A stretch of 64,000 bases of DNA from Teratosphaeria epicoccoides (Eukaryota; Ascomycota; Dothideomycetes; Mycosphaerellales; Teratosphaeriaceae): contig JADDMT010000008.1 of the NCBI GenBank assembly GCA_021401465.1, positions 372,001-436,000 of the forward strand, in the 5' to 3' direction. A model generated the notes under the pieces. That model was not told the DNA's origin. It saw nothing but the letters and a program-made list of their open reading frames with translations, and did no database searches. Of the stretch, positions 24,108 through 37,000 are shown piece after piece. The first letter of the stretch is position 1; each line of letters opens with the position of its first letter. The translations under genes were made by a program, and so were the position numbers.

Positions 24108-24866
24108 CTATGCCTTCTCTGTGCTCCTGATCCTGTTATGCGCTCTCTCCTTCCTGACCCTCTTGCTTTTACTGACACACGCGCTGCCAGACGTCTTCAT
24201 ACAATCCGCCGAGCGCGTATACGACGCACGCGGCCGAGGTGCCGCCAGGCTCGCTCGCCGTGACGGCCCGACCGAGGACGAGTGATCGCTGCTGTCGTAG
24301 CGCTCGTCGTCTCCATCCGCGGTCGCGAGGATCGCCTCGGGCGGAGACACGGTGCACTGCGAGCTCGACTGCACCATCCTCGACACCAGCGCCGAGATGT
24401 CTCGACGGTGGGAAGTCGAGCACAACAGTCGCGCGTTCATCTGGCGCTGGGTCCGTTGCGAGGGGGAGTGCGGCCTGGCAGGCAGCGATGTTGGGAAGGG
24501 TCGTGAACGCGCCTCCTCCCCCTCATGCTCCTCATCTTCGGCAGGCTCAAGTGTCCAGCCGGCGTCGTCGTCCTGTGCGGCGTAGGCTTCGCACGAATCG
24601 TAACAGATGTGCGCGTCTCTTCGTATGCGGGAGCTCGAGAACTGCGCGGCCAAGTCGGTGACGGAGACAAGCGTGGGCGGCAGAGCGCTCGTTGCCGAGC
24701 AAGGCGATACTGATTGGGAGGGCTCCGGGATCGATTCCTGGGAGGTCGATGACACGGACGGCGAGCGCGAGGCGTTGTTGACGAAGGAAAAGTGATGGTC
24801 GAACATCATGTCGATTGTCTTCCGTCTTGGTGTTGAGAACCTCCGTGAGACCCTTTGAGCGTTCAC
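24108..24866 (-). CDS. Ser/Arg-rich hypothetical protein
   Basis: This single-exon frame encodes 252 residues, or about 232 if translation starts at the internal MMFDHHFSF. It is rich in Ser, Arg and Glu, with no signal peptide or membrane segment, and is probably largely disordered. Two short segments look conserved in style: ICYDSCEAYAAQDDDAGW, and a stretch around RLLCSTSHRRDISALVSRMV that would form an amphipathic helix. The last third is basic (RRASLAAPRPRASYTRS). I recall similar uncharacterised proteins in filamentous ascomycetes, but I cannot name a family. The opposite strand also has several open frames because of GC-rich codon use; those look like shadows. Confidence 0.55.
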   Translation of the reverse strand: MNAQRVSRRFSTPRRKTIDMMFDHHFSFVNNASRSPSVSSTSQESIPEPSQSVSPCSATSALPPTLVSVTDLAAQFSSSRIRRDAHICYDSCEAYAAQDDDAGWTLEPAEDEEHEGEEARSRPFPTSLPARPHSPSQRTQRQMNARLLCSTSHRRDISALVSRMVQSSSQCTVSPPEAILATADGDDERYDSSDHSSSVGPSRRASLAAPRPRASYTRSADCMKTSGSACVSKSKRVRKERAHNRIRSTEKA

Positions 24867-25958
24867 GCAGTTGTGTGGTGGGGGGGGGAGGGGGGTGGGT
24901 GCAATGGTAATAGTAATCCTGTATCAGCACGGCCCGGAGACGAGGCGCATCTCTGAAAGCTCTTCTACTTATTGCCATGAGAAGACAAAGCCGGGTACGG
25001 GTCAGGCGCGGCGCTATTCATCCACAAGCCAGAGTCGAGATTCCAACGGTTGATGACAAGCGCTATGGATCGATCTGCTCAAAGTTCAAACACATTATTA
25101 CTATTATTATTATACTTGTCGAGCAATTGAGCCAATCACGACGCGTGGATGACCAGAAAATCGGGTCTGCGGCTTCCTGAATCTGGAATCTGCACCCCAC
25201 CACGTTGCGCCACGCCTGCCACGTGTCTTCTAGAATCTGGCACCGCTTGTTCTTCGCCACGAGCCCCGCCTGCACGAGCCACAGTAGTTTCAGGCTGGCG
25301 AGAGCAGCAAAAGCAGTTGTCGCCACCGCCGAGACGCACCGTGGACGCCGCCACACCACTGCCGTCCCCCTCTGCAGGGCGCGATCATCCGTCCCGCCAT
25401 GTCTGGCATCTGTGCGCGGCTTGTCGCGAGCGGTGGCACAGTCTGGAGAGCAGCACGGGGATGCAGTCGTTCCTCCACCGGAGGGCGAGAGTCACCGTGT
25501 GGCCAACGGGAACGACGAGGGGGGCGGCTCGGGTAAGATGCGAGTGCAGCAGTGAGTAGCCATCCTGTGGAGGCGTCCAGGCGCGGCTCCGGACCCTTCG
25601 CGTACGTACACTGTATGTGGATGGTTCACGACAGGGCTTGACGTCGAAATCCACTGTTTCGACGGGACGGGAGGTCTCGCTTACTCCAGGTGGATGACCC
25701 CTCATCAGCATAGTGGGCATCGCGAACGTGGTGGGGAGGATGTGCTCAGGCCATCAAGAGCGAAGATCGCATCGACAGGTGAAAGTCCATCCGACAGCGC
25801 TTTGAAGACGTCCTTCGCTTGTCCGCCTCAAAGCAAGCGGTAGATGAGCTGGTGGACTCACAACGTGCTCCCCTACGTAACACATACACAGCGCCTGGGA
25901 AGCCGCGCCCATGGTTGCCATCATGATCATCCACAATGACCGTCAAACCTCTCACGCC
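24867..25958. other. Intergenic, nothing recognised
   Basis: Contains a poly-G run near 24882-24895 and a short (ATT)n-like patch near 25094-25113. The open frames look random. Confidence 0.5.
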
Positions 25959-28900
25959 TCAACCCCAGCTCAACGTCCAATCACTCGTCCAAGCTCCACC
26001 ACTCGTAGCGCCCTGCAACCCCTTTACACTCAGAACCTTGCCCGTACCATCATAGCTGACCCCACGACTGACACTCGCACCATTGAGCTTGACAGCCGCC
26101 GGCTCACGGCCAACTCCAAGCACCGTAACGTTCGCCAAGGCATTGCCATCCTGGTACAAGCCTCGAGCAGAGGCATGCAGACTGCCATGGCCTGCGGTCA
26201 AGTCGACCAGCGTCGTAGCATTCGGCGTTATGCTCTCGCCGTCATCAAGGTAAAGTTGGCCCGTCGCTGTGCCATCGACAGACAGTGCAACGAGGAGCGA
26301 CCATGGACTGCTGCGGCATGCTGCCGTGGTATACAGTGCTTCTTGCTGAGGCAGGATGGTACCGCCGCGGATGAAGACTGGGATGTGACCGAGCGGCGCG
26401 GGGATCGTTACATTCTCGCCTGGTTGCGCAGAGACTGCTTCTTGAGTGTACCAGTCGTACCACCTGATTTTTTCGTTAGCCTGGAGAAGCTCGGCTGATA
26501 GCCAATGTTGCCAAGGCTTACACTTCACCTTGAGCCACTCCGGGGAAGACCCCTTGAACCTCGGTCATTCCTCGACCGAGTGCTGGCGTCACTAAGATCG
26601 AAGGACCAAGCAGGAACTGGTTGTCGACGGCCGCCAACGTCGGATCATTCGGGAACTCCCATGCGAGGGCACGCATGACCGTGCTTCCAGTCTGAAAACG
26701 CCAGTCGGTCAATACGACCAGAATACCCGGACGTCCATATGCAAACTCACCGTGTGTGCTTGGTGGAACAGGGTATAGAGATATGGTAGCAGGCTATACC
26801 GGATTTGCATCGCCTTCTTGGTAGCCACAGCTACGCTCTCCCAAACATATGCCTCCTGCGGATTCGCGGACAGCACATTGTGATTGCGGTAGAAGGGGAA
26901 GAAGGCGCTGAGCTGCATCCATCGATTGCAAAGCTCCTCGTCAGAATTGCCGTTGAATCCGCAAGTATCGACGCCAAACATCTGCGACGCGAAGGGTACG
27001 AAGATCAGCCGTTGTCTCGCATAGAGTGCATCTCCCAAAAGAACGGTGACGTACCGGTATACCAAAGAGCGCAAAGTTGAGCGCTTGGGAGATAGAGAAG
27101 TACATGTAAGCGAACAAGCTGGCTGTGATGTCATGGGTGACAGGTCAGTAATGTCTCATCTACCTTGTCCATCACCGCAATACGTACTGTTGTCACCACC
27201 CCAATGACCAGCCCACTTGCCAGATCCTGCGAAAGTGGATCGGCCGATAATGAAGGGCCGTTTGCCTGGGAAGACCTCAAGCAGGGCTTGGTACGTTGCG
27301 TTCAGGATTTGGTGGCCGAAAAGGTTATGGACCTGTCAAATTGATGGTTAGATCAGTTCGGGTCTTAATGAGAGAGCCCATCGCTTGCTTACATCATACT
27401 CTTCCTGCCCGTCTCCGTGCGTAGCATTAGGGCTGACAGCATGGACAGCAAGATCCCCATTGCCGTTGTTAATAACATAAGGAGGATAATTCACATCGCG
27501 AACTCCAGGCGTCACAGTTGACTTGTAGTAAGGCGTCGTTGTCGTCGCACTCGCTGCCAAAGCGGCATTGTACGAAGACTGGGCAGCATTAGCCGTGCTG
27601 GCCGAAGCAGCTTCCGTCGCGTTGCTCAAGTTGAAGCCCTCGGGGTACGTCAGAACCAGGTCCCCGGGCTCTCCGGGGAGTGAGAAGCCTGGATGCACTG
27701 GGTTAAGGCTGAGATTGGCAGAGCCACAGGATCCCACACAGAAGGATGAGACTTCGCTCATGTCGATCCAGATGCCGTCCCAAGGAATGTCCTTGTGATG
27801 GGCGAGCATCTCGCTTGTCCACCACGGGACGGTATTGGCCATTTTCCAGTCAGGGAAGACCGTGTAGCTATAAGCAGGTCAGTCAATGTCTCAGACGGTG
27901 AGTTGATCTCAGTAATTCCACCAGCTGAATAGTCTTTGATGCTTTTACAGCTGGACCAGCCATTGATAGAGCCGTCAGACTCAGAATAAGCAGTCATTTG
28001 ACTGACTGGTGGAGTGACCGAGTGAGGTTTTATCCTTCGATTTGCTTACCCAGGCCAAACCTCACCGATGTATTCACTTCCATCGGGATTTTTCAAGAAG
28101 ACATCCAGCTCATGCCCGTTGGTGTATGTTGTGTACTTGTCAGAAGCGTTTGCCGGGTTCGGGATGTAAATTGCCGAATCAACGATGGGAACGTAATGCT
28201 GGCCATTCGCATGCAATCGCTCCAAGAAAGCTTGACCTTCAGGGTATGAGAACGTATTGGGATCGTTGGTGAAGTCACGGTACTGGAACATGTAGTCGAT
28301 ATCTGCAGCGGCGTGTGCATGTCAGTTCCGGCATCGCAAATAATGCAAAGGGTTGCTTAATATGACGTACCGGTCCAGATGTACTCCAAGGGTATGTCGA
28401 AAGCCCTACACTTGGTCCTCAGGATACAGATGTTTCTTGCACGCCGTGGTATGGTCAATGTACTCACCGGTAGGTATCAACGACAGTCTGCAGCTCAGTC
28501 CAGTTCTTGTATCCCCAGCGGCACTGGTGGAAGCCGAAGGTTGAGTACATCTGCGCGGCAGGAAGACCAACGGCTCCGGCCTGATATTGCTTCGTGGCCG
28601 ACACAGCATCCGGTCCGTCAAAGAAGTAGAGGTCGATGGTGCCTCCCAAAGCCCTCCAGGTCAGTTTCGTAGGATGCATGAGAGCTTCGAGGCCATGTGC
28701 ATTTCTCAGGTAGACACCATGAGTGTAGCTCTTGTAGTTTCCTGCAGCGCTGACATTGTGCGTAGTGACCAGCGCCCGCTCACCAGTCGTACCATCAATC
28801 TCGAAGTATCTGGTGTCAAAATACACTGGATGATTACCGTAAATGTTGCTATCGATCGTGTCACCGATGTCCGCAGCGTAAAATGTAGCAGTGAAGTTGT

Positions 28901-29621
28901 TACCAAGCCGGAAGTCGTGGATCCGCTCGCCCATGCCATACAGATTGTACTTTTCTGGCAGTTTTGTAGCGAACTCGATGAACTGGTTCTCGTAGACCAA
29001 CTTACTCCCTCGGGTGTCGAAAACCACATCGCCTGTCGACTTCCGGATCACGGAGAAGGAGAATGTGGGATCGTTCGACCAGGAGAATTGCAGGTCGATG
29101 GCTTGCGTATCTGTGTGGTCGTCCGCTTGCGCTGGCATTGGTACAAGCTTGTCAGACAACAGATACTGAGACGCGTTGCTGCTGTCTACATATTTGGGCT
29201 GGATGCTGATGCGAAGGCGGTCCTCGGTCTGCACATCAACCTCCAGCGAGAGAGTGTCGACATCTGTGCCGTAGACATTACATGCAGGTCCTGCAAGGTG
29301 AAGAGCGGCCGTGAAACCGTTCAAGGTACGCTCCACATCACTGGCGGTATAGCCCGGGCAAACGGTTTGTGCATCTGTCGCATTCGGATCTCTGATGTTT
29401 GGCAAGACATTCTGACCGACATCGGCTGAGGCCGGGACGGTGAACTGGACGCTGTACGTTGAAACGATCCCGTCGACGGTCGCGGTATTGTAGCTCGGTG
29501 TTGCAGTGATCGTCGCAGCTGCACGAGAAAGGCCATCTGCTGCTGGCTTGGCAGTGCTAGACTGCCCAGAAACCAATGATCCAGCTGCCAGGACAGCCTT
29601 TCTCCAGCTCAAACGTGCCAT
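25959..29621 (-). CDS. Secreted GH31 alpha-glucosidase
   Basis: This is a 1011-residue secreted alpha-glucosidase, hydrolysing terminal alpha-1,4 glucosyl bonds of maltose and malto-oligosaccharides. Nine exons can be joined without a frame break: 28468-29621, 28371-28405, 28050-28302, 27393-27867, 27188-27332, 27055-27122, 26751-26981, 26522-26691 and 25959-26463. The eight introns run 58-182 nt. The start at 29621 gives a signal peptide (MARLSWRKAVLAAGSLVSG); an ATG 25 codons upstream is less likely. The catalytic nucleophile Asp is in WIDMSE (exon 4) and the acid/base Asp in HWGGDN, at the end of exon 5. FGVDTCGFNGNS, RNHNV and the C-terminal PVFIRGGTILPQQE are GH31 hallmarks. The 35-nt second exon encodes FDIPLEYIWT. 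Many N-x-S/T sites suggest glycosylation. It is the most intron-rich gene in the window. Confidence 0.95.
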
Positions 29622-30277
29622 GCTGTTAACGACTTCCTGACAGCCTTCGTAGAATCCCGCCGCAAATGACTGCAGCGGCAAACGCATTTGAGCCATGCGG
29701 CGGCACTGCTCGTCTTAGCTGTGCCGGTCAATGTTCCGCGTAGGCAATGCAACTGCACGAAGCGATCAGCTATGTCCATGCCCCGCAGACAGAACTATGG
29801 TGGTCACGGTGATGCGCTGTTTGTGGTCAGGAACAGAAGTAGCGTCATCAGCGCAGAGCGGAGAAGTTCCTATAAGCCAATGAACGGAAGGTCAGAGCGC
29901 CACCTCTGACTCCTCAACCTCATCAGATCTTCCGTGAGGTATTGGCAGATGCCTGTAGTATATCGAAGCCTCCGATAATACGGCCGATGAGTCTAAAGGA
30001 GGTCAAATAGATGATGAAGGGTCATACCTCCTGGATCATAGCAGAGCACCTTGCATTGAGGCCGGGGTACTAGATCAGGTTTCCTGCCGGCGGCTGGGAC
30101 CTATTAAGTCTTTATGGAAGCGTATGCATACATTCCGGTAAAGTGTACAATATGTCCTTCAAGTACCCAATCTCTTTGATATGCCAAAGGAGAGTCCATG
30201 ATCCAGTTATAACTTTTCTCGCTTTGCTCACCATCCCATGATTCGACCAAGCAAAATCATCTTCCCCAACCCGCGCC
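29622..30277. other. Intergenic, GH31 promoter side
   Basis: Upstream flank of the GH31 gene and 3' flank of the cerato-platanin gene. No gene seen. Confidence 0.5.
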
Positions 30278-30745
30278 TCACGAAAGGCAGTGGCTCGGGT
30301 CAACCTTGTTGACAGTAGCGTCAATGACATTCAAATTCTTAGCATTGTTGTTGGTCAACGCGTTCAATCCGTCCTCATTGATGTTAAGACCTTCATTCAC
30401 ATGGTCAATGCCAAGCACATAGATCGTCTTCCCGTTGTAATCGACTTGGTAGCAGCTTCCACAGTTCGGCGAGTTGTAAACGATATCCCAGGCACCGCCA
30501 AAGTAAGAGGTCGGGATGTCGCCGTAGGTCTGCCAGCCTTTCTTGGTAATGAGGCCGTTCTCCCCACCCGAGCAGGAGACGGTGTTCATGCCTGTGCGAT
30601 ATTCCGGTCATTACGATAGATGGTATGAGCATACGAGGGTCGACTTACTAGCACCCTCGTTGGTGTAGACTGGGTCGTAAGCAACTTTCGTGGCCACAAC
30701 GCCAGATGCTGCTGCAAGCAACGTGACTGCGCTGAACGTCTTCAT
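30278..30745 (-). CDS. Cerato-platanin family secreted protein
   Basis: This 136-residue secreted protein is of the cerato-platanin (SnodProt1) family: small double-psi beta-barrel proteins of the fungal wall and medium that bind chitin oligomers and can trigger plant defence. Exon 1 (30649-30745) encodes a signal peptide (MKTFSAVTLLAAASGVVA) and VAYDPVYTNEGA. Exon 2 (30278-30591) encodes the domain. The 57-nt intron 30592-30648 (GTAAGT...CACAG, phase 1) restores the Ser before MNTVSCSGG. Family marks are NTVSCS, GLITKKGWQTYGDIP, NSPNCGSCYQVDYNGK and a GIDHVNEGLNI block. All four conserved cysteines are present (SC, NC, SC and the C-terminal HC). Length is normal. A TATA element lies about 130 bp upstream, which fits strong regulated expression. 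One gene copy is seen in this window. Confidence 0.95.
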
Positions 30746-33700
30746 GTTGATGTTGCGAGGCTTGAAGTGCGTGTTTTGTGGTAGGTCAGGTGGTGGGTGA
30801 CTGCTCTTTTAGATCGGAGTTGCGTTCACTCGAGATGATGGCGAAAATGTTTAGGGGGACATCCCTCTCCGTTTATATAGAACAGGCCAAGCCGACCACG
30901 TACCATGCTAAGCCATGGTCGCTGTGCCATGGCTGCTACGCCAACGACCTTTCTCTTGTGCCAACATCTCATGATGCTCGTGACCGGGACTACGACGGCA
31001 GCTAACATATCGGCATCGTCCACTGCGTTGAAACATAGCGACTCGCTCCTGCCTGGTAACCTGGTAAGGTTCCTATTGTGAGCAAAAAACCTTCTTGGCC
31101 GCCTTACGCTTGTGTCGCGGCAGCCATTTCGGTTGCTATTCCTAGCCCCGGTGACACAGCTGAGACCCTGCTTGGTTTTGGTATAATTCCGATGGCTTCT
31201 AGACATGTCAGGAGCCTGTGACAAGCGCTTGATTGGTATCTGTCTCTGAACTCTGCACCGTGGCCACGAAAAACCGGCACGACGGCTAGAACAGTGATTG
31301 AGAAATTATGAGGATGTGACTTGTCATTCATAATTCTGAGCACCATTTGGCTTTCGGGCTTTATGAGTATTCGCCCTCAAGGGTCGGCCATGCCGACAAT
31401 TACTCCGACCACGATGATTGCTGTCCATGACCTTGGCAAGCAGGGATAAGATTCGAGGACCGACGGATACATATTGCAGTACTGTACCTTAAGTGACACG
31501 TTGGTGTTTGCCCGGCTGGTGAGTAGGTGTGCACCTCCCGTACAGGTCAGTGCACTGAAGGGAGCAATATTAATTCATGTCGTTGACCGATTGACGCGCA
31601 TGCTCTCTGCCCGACGGTCATCTCCGATGGCCTTCGGCGCGCTTGGCTGGGTCATCGCGTCGCGTATGGCATTCTCGACGGCCACCAGCCCTCATCAGCG
31701 AGTGAACGAGTTGTGCCATCCACTCATCAACAATCGGGCTGTGGCGATGTAAGGGTTCATTGGTGGAGAGCGTCAGATCTCGGATCTGGACGAGAAGTCA
31801 GTAGGCTCTATATCACCAGCTCTTGGAGATCGTACAACATTAAAAGGTGCGCGCGTCGCAGGATCAGGTGTCATGAGAAGATTGATAAAGCTGGCTTTAA
31901 GCATGTCCGACCACGAGACACATCTGGGTTGGACGGGTCTTTTGGCCCCAGCTGCTGTCATCATATGCAAGAACACGGAATGTGACATGTAGACTTACCA
32001 CGAGCATGAAATGCTGCATCTTTATTCATTATCAGGCTTTAGAATGCTCAACAAGTCGACTTGAGATCGATCGCCAGTACCGTGTGCACATACCTTGCGA
32101 AGCTCGACATTATCCCGAGATCGTAGAGACCCTTTGCAAGATCGTACGGAATGGGAGTCCTTTTGCAAGGTTCGGAGAACAGATAGAAGCGCTTGTATCT
32201 TTACGATTGAGCTGCTCTTACTTGGCTTAGGGGGTTGGAATAGGTCAATCGTGACTCATTCAGCAGTCGGCTCACCTGTTCATTGGGTAGACGCTGCGGC
32301 TGCCTGAGATGGGTAAGCATGGTGCTCCTAGTTGCCAAGCCGATATTAGAGTTAAGGTACGGATGTGTACAGGCGCAGTCTCAAGTGATGATGGGGTTCG
32401 TGCGAGCATCGTGATTCGTGGCTTCAGAATACGTGCCTTCCGCATCCGAGTGTCGAGGCGCCGCAAAGCATACACCACTGGCACGTTCTGTTCCTGGGGT
32501 CATTCTCGTCTGTTAGCATGCGGTGAGGAGGAGAATCACATACTGGCAGCGCCATGTCAGCTCACTGATCAGTCCCCGGCAGAGCGAATCAAATTTTCTG
32601 GTCCGAGTCTTTGTTGCTGCCGACCGCGCGTTTCAGTGTCGCCTTTGGTGTGCTGGCCATTGCCACGCGAGCATTGTGCCACCGCCATTGTCGTGCTGAG
32701 GCGCCAGCCGCTGACCGCACGTCGCGTCACACAATTGGATCGGGGTCTTTCAGTCTCCAGTGGTCGTTGTACAAACCCTAACAAGACCGCATAGTTGCAG
32801 CTTTGTGGGGAGGGAGAGTCCGTGGGCACTATGACCACCACGCTGTTGTCCTGCTGCGACCACTTTACGCGCATTCTTCGTCACGCTCCCCCGATCGGCA
32901 GAGAGCCTCAGATGGGCTTCCTTGGGGAGAGGAAACGCAAAATTGCGGGCCAGGAGTACGGGATATGCTGGCTCGGATGATTTGACGTGGCCCAATTGAT
33001 GTTGCTGCACAAAGCGCTGCTTGTAGGGCAGCAGTCTAGGGGTCAAACCAGTCTATTAGCAGGACTCCGTAAAGGCCGTGGGTTGTTTGAGCTACTTCTG
33101 ACGTAGTGGAGCCCAGGATTGGCCGTTGCAAAGTCTCTTTGCGCGGGATATCTGGCGAAATCTGGCTCTTTGATGAGGCGCTTGCAGGGCCGGTATTTCC
33201 ACGCGGCGTCATGCAATCCGGGCCTTGACTCTTGAGGCGGGGCAGCAGGAGTGGTGCGCTGACCGACATGCAAGCTGTGGGTGTTGGGGTCGCTGGGAAA
33301 CACTGGATGTAAACTCACGTGCATTCGCCATCTTTGGCGGGTATTTATTATGGCGCCGGCCGCGTGACAGAACCCAGGACGGATTCCATCTTGGCGTCGA
33401 TAGCGAAACTCTCTTTAAACCTTCCGCCCTGCGCCATTGCATGCGCGTAATCGTCCATGTGACGCCGGTCTCGAATGGGCCTTCACGAGCATTCGAGGAC
33501 AACGTGAACGCGTAAGTAATTGCCTGTGGGAAATGTCGCTGCAGCTTCTGTTCGGTCATCGTCCGTCATCCGACCTCCACCAGCAGTGCGTCGATAAGCC
33601 GAGTGACCCGTACGTCTTTTCCAATCAGATCAGGGTCTGCCCTATTAGCTTCCGTTTCTCACCCTGAACCTGAACATCCTATCAACCTTACCAACGTTGC

Positions 33701-34007
33701 ACTCATTGTCACCTCCAAAGCCGCTGTTCGTGTGCCGCTGGTCGCTCCTTGGGTTCAGCAACGCTTTCCGCATTGTATCTCCTAATCACGAGCGGTGGTG
33801 GACCCGGCACCGATGGTACTGTACGAGCAAGCGTGAACAAGAGCTCCTCCCCAGCCGGCCGCACACGAACACGCGCCCCACCCACACCTGAGGTATCCAT
33901 CCATATACCACTATCGCCGCCCAGCAAGGTCTGCGCCGAGTCTGCGCCTGCCCCATACGCTGGCATGCAGCACTGAGCGGTGGCCGCCGTCACTCACGTC
34001 GTCCGTC
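30746..34007. other. Long gene-free stretch upstream of the histidine kinase
   Basis: About 3.2 kb without a recognisable gene on either strand; the open frames are short and low-complexity-free but look random. The right part (33.3-34.0 kb) has pyrimidine-rich patches and probably carries the promoter and a long 5' UTR of the histidine kinase. Confidence 0.5.
30872..30880 (-). promoter_or_regulatory. Candidate TATA box of the cerato-platanin gene
   Basis: TATATAAA-like (CTATATAAAC on the minus strand) lies about 130 bp upstream of the start codon, leaving room for a 5' UTR of roughly 100 nt. This is a motif only. Confidence 0.5.
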
Positions 34008-37000
34008 ATGATCAGCGAGACCACGAGCGCTGCCGTGGCTGGCATCCTCTCCAACTTCGTCAAGCAGTATACTCCGCTCGACGAAGCCTCGTTTCCGGCG
34101 CATGCGATCGCCAATGGAGTGAAGAGCACGCGGATCAGCTTGCCCGGCGAAGACAATGTAGAAAAACGGACGCTGGAGCGGGAATTGAACGCCCTGGCGA
34201 TTCGCATACAGTTCCTCGAGGCCAAAGCCACCAGTGGCATGTCGGCGTCGTTACCAATCACGCCGAATGAGCCGTCGGCGTTGAGTTTCCCGGCAGAACA
34301 GCCAGCTTCGCCGCGGTCAGTCAAGGAGCTGTCAGACCGCAAGAGGTCGGCGTCATGGGTTAACAGCCTGCTCACCAAGAACGAGGGCGAGGCGTCCACT
34401 CGACAGCTGACCGAGGAGCAGTTCGCGTTTCTGCGCGAGCATATTGATCAGCAAGCCGCTGAAATAAAGAGTCAGCGAGACTTCATAGACAGCATCAAGG
34501 GCCAACTAGCACACCAACAGACTGCTACAAAAGCTGCGTTAGACACGCTTGGCAACTCGACCTCCATTGAGCAGCTTAAACGGGAAATTGAAAAGAATGC
34601 TCAGATCAACGCTACGTACCAGAAGGTGCTGAGAGAAATTGGCACCATCATTACGGCGGTCGCGAATGGAGACTTGAGCAAGAAAGTTCTTATCCATGTT
34701 ACGGAGAAGGATCCAGAGATTGCGCGTTTCAAGCACACAATAAACAAGATGGTGGATCAATTGCAAGAATTTGCCAGTCAAGTGACGCATTTGGCGAAAG
34801 CGGTTGGAACAGAGGGACAGCTCGGCGGCCAGGCCGTCGTCCCAGGCGTCGATGGTATCTGGGCCGAGCTCACGAAGAATGGTAGGCCGGGCCAAAGGAT
34901 TTGCTGCCAGAGAGGGTGCGAGCTGACTTGGCCTAGTGAACGTGATGGCCCAGAATCTCACAGATCAAGTACGAGAAATCGCTGTCGTCACGACTGCCGT
35001 GGCCCAAGGAGATCTCAGCCGAAAGATTCAACGACCAGCGAAAGGCGAGATTCTGCAGTTACAGCAGACCATCAACACCATGGTGGACCAGCTGCGGACA
35101 TTCGCAACCGAAGTCACCCGCGTATCAAGGGATGTCGGCACGGAGGGTGTACTCGGAGGGCAGGCGCAAATTGAAGGAGTTCAGGGCATGTGGAACGAGC
35201 TCACTGTGAACGTAAATGCAATGGCCAACAACCTTACCACACAAGTGCGCGATATCGCCGAGGTGACGACTGCTGTGGCTCGAGGTGATCTGACACAAAA
35301 AGTGAAAGCACACTGCAGAGGAGAAATATTGGAGCTCAAGAGCACGATCAACGGCATGGTGGACCAGTTGAGACAATTCGCGCACGAGGTCACCAAGATT
35401 GCTCGCGAGGTCGGCACAGAAGGTCGATTGGGCGGACAAGCGACCGTGCATGGCGTAGAAGGCACCTGGAAGGACTTGACCGAGAACGTGAACGGAATGG
35501 CGAACAACTTGACCACGCAAGTGCGCGAGATAGCCGAGGTCACGACAGCCGTGGCCAAAGGTGATTTGAGCAAGAAGGTTCAGGCGGAGGTCAAGGGTGA
35601 GATACTGGCTCTGAAGATCACCATCAACGACATGGTTGACCGCCTGAGCACGTTCGCATTCGAAGTCAGCAAAGTCGCCAGGGAGGTCGGAACGGAAGGT
35701 ACGCTTGGTGGTCAAGCGGAAGTGAATAATGTTGAAGGCAAATGGAAGGACCTTACCGACAACGTCAACACTATGGCCGGCAACTTGACCACACAAGTGC
35801 GTAGCATCTCTGATGTTACACAAGCAATTGCGAGAGGCGATATGAGTCAGCGCATCAAAGTCCACGCTCAGGGTGAGATCAAGACCCTCAAAGATACCAT
35901 GAACGACATGATCACCAGACTGGACGCATGGTCTCTAGCTGTGAAGCGGGTCGCGAGAGATGTGGGCGTCGACGGGAAGATGGGTGGTCAAGCGGAATCT
36001 GAGGGCATTACTGGCCGCTGGAAGGAGATTACGACCGATGTCAACATCATGGCACAAAATCTGACGTCCCAAGTGCGAGCATTTGGCGACATTTCGAATG
36101 CAGCAATGGCCGGCAACTTCAGCAAAATGATCACCGTAGAAGCATCGGGGGAGATGAACGAGTTGAAGAACAAGATCAACAAAATGGTGTCGAGTCTTCG
36201 GGAATCCATCCAAAGAAACAACCAGGCGCGTGAGGCGGCTGAGCTGGCAAACAAGACCAAGTCCGAATTCCTGGCGAACATGTCTCACGAGATCCGGACG
36301 CCTATGAACGGTATCATTGGAATGACGCAGCTCACATTGGACACTGAGTTGGAACAGAATCAACGTGATATGTTGAACATTGTGTTTTCACTTGCGAACA
36401 GCTTATTAACTATCATTGATGACATTCTGGACATTTCCAAGATCGAGGCGAATCGTATGATTCTGGAAGAAGAGCCATTCTCGCTGCGCAGCCTGGTCTT
36501 CAACAGCCTGAAGTCATTGGCGGTCAGAGCAAACGAGAAGGACATCAGCTTAGTATATGATGTGGATGCATCAGTACCAGATTACATTGTTGGCGATTCG
36601 TTCCGGTTACGGCAGATAATTCTGAACCTAGCAGGCAACGCAATCAAGTTCACCGAGCATGGTGAAGTGCGCGTCAAAATCTTCTCCGATCCCACCACGA
36701 GCTGCGGAGACGGCGAAGTTGTGGTCAAAATTGCTGTGAGCGACACAGGCATTGGCATTCACTCGAACAAACTCGACCTCATCTTTGACACTTTCCAACA
36801 AGCGGACGGCTCAACGACGAGAAAATTCGGCGGTACCGGCCTTGGCTTGTCAATTTCAAGGCGGTTGGTCACGCTCATGCATGGTAAGATGTGGGTGGAA
36901 TCGACCTACGGACAAGGCAGCTGCTTCTTCTTCACATGCGTTGCTCGGGTCGGTCCCTCGGACGTTGGTAAAATTCAGCCACAACTTCATCAGTACAGGA

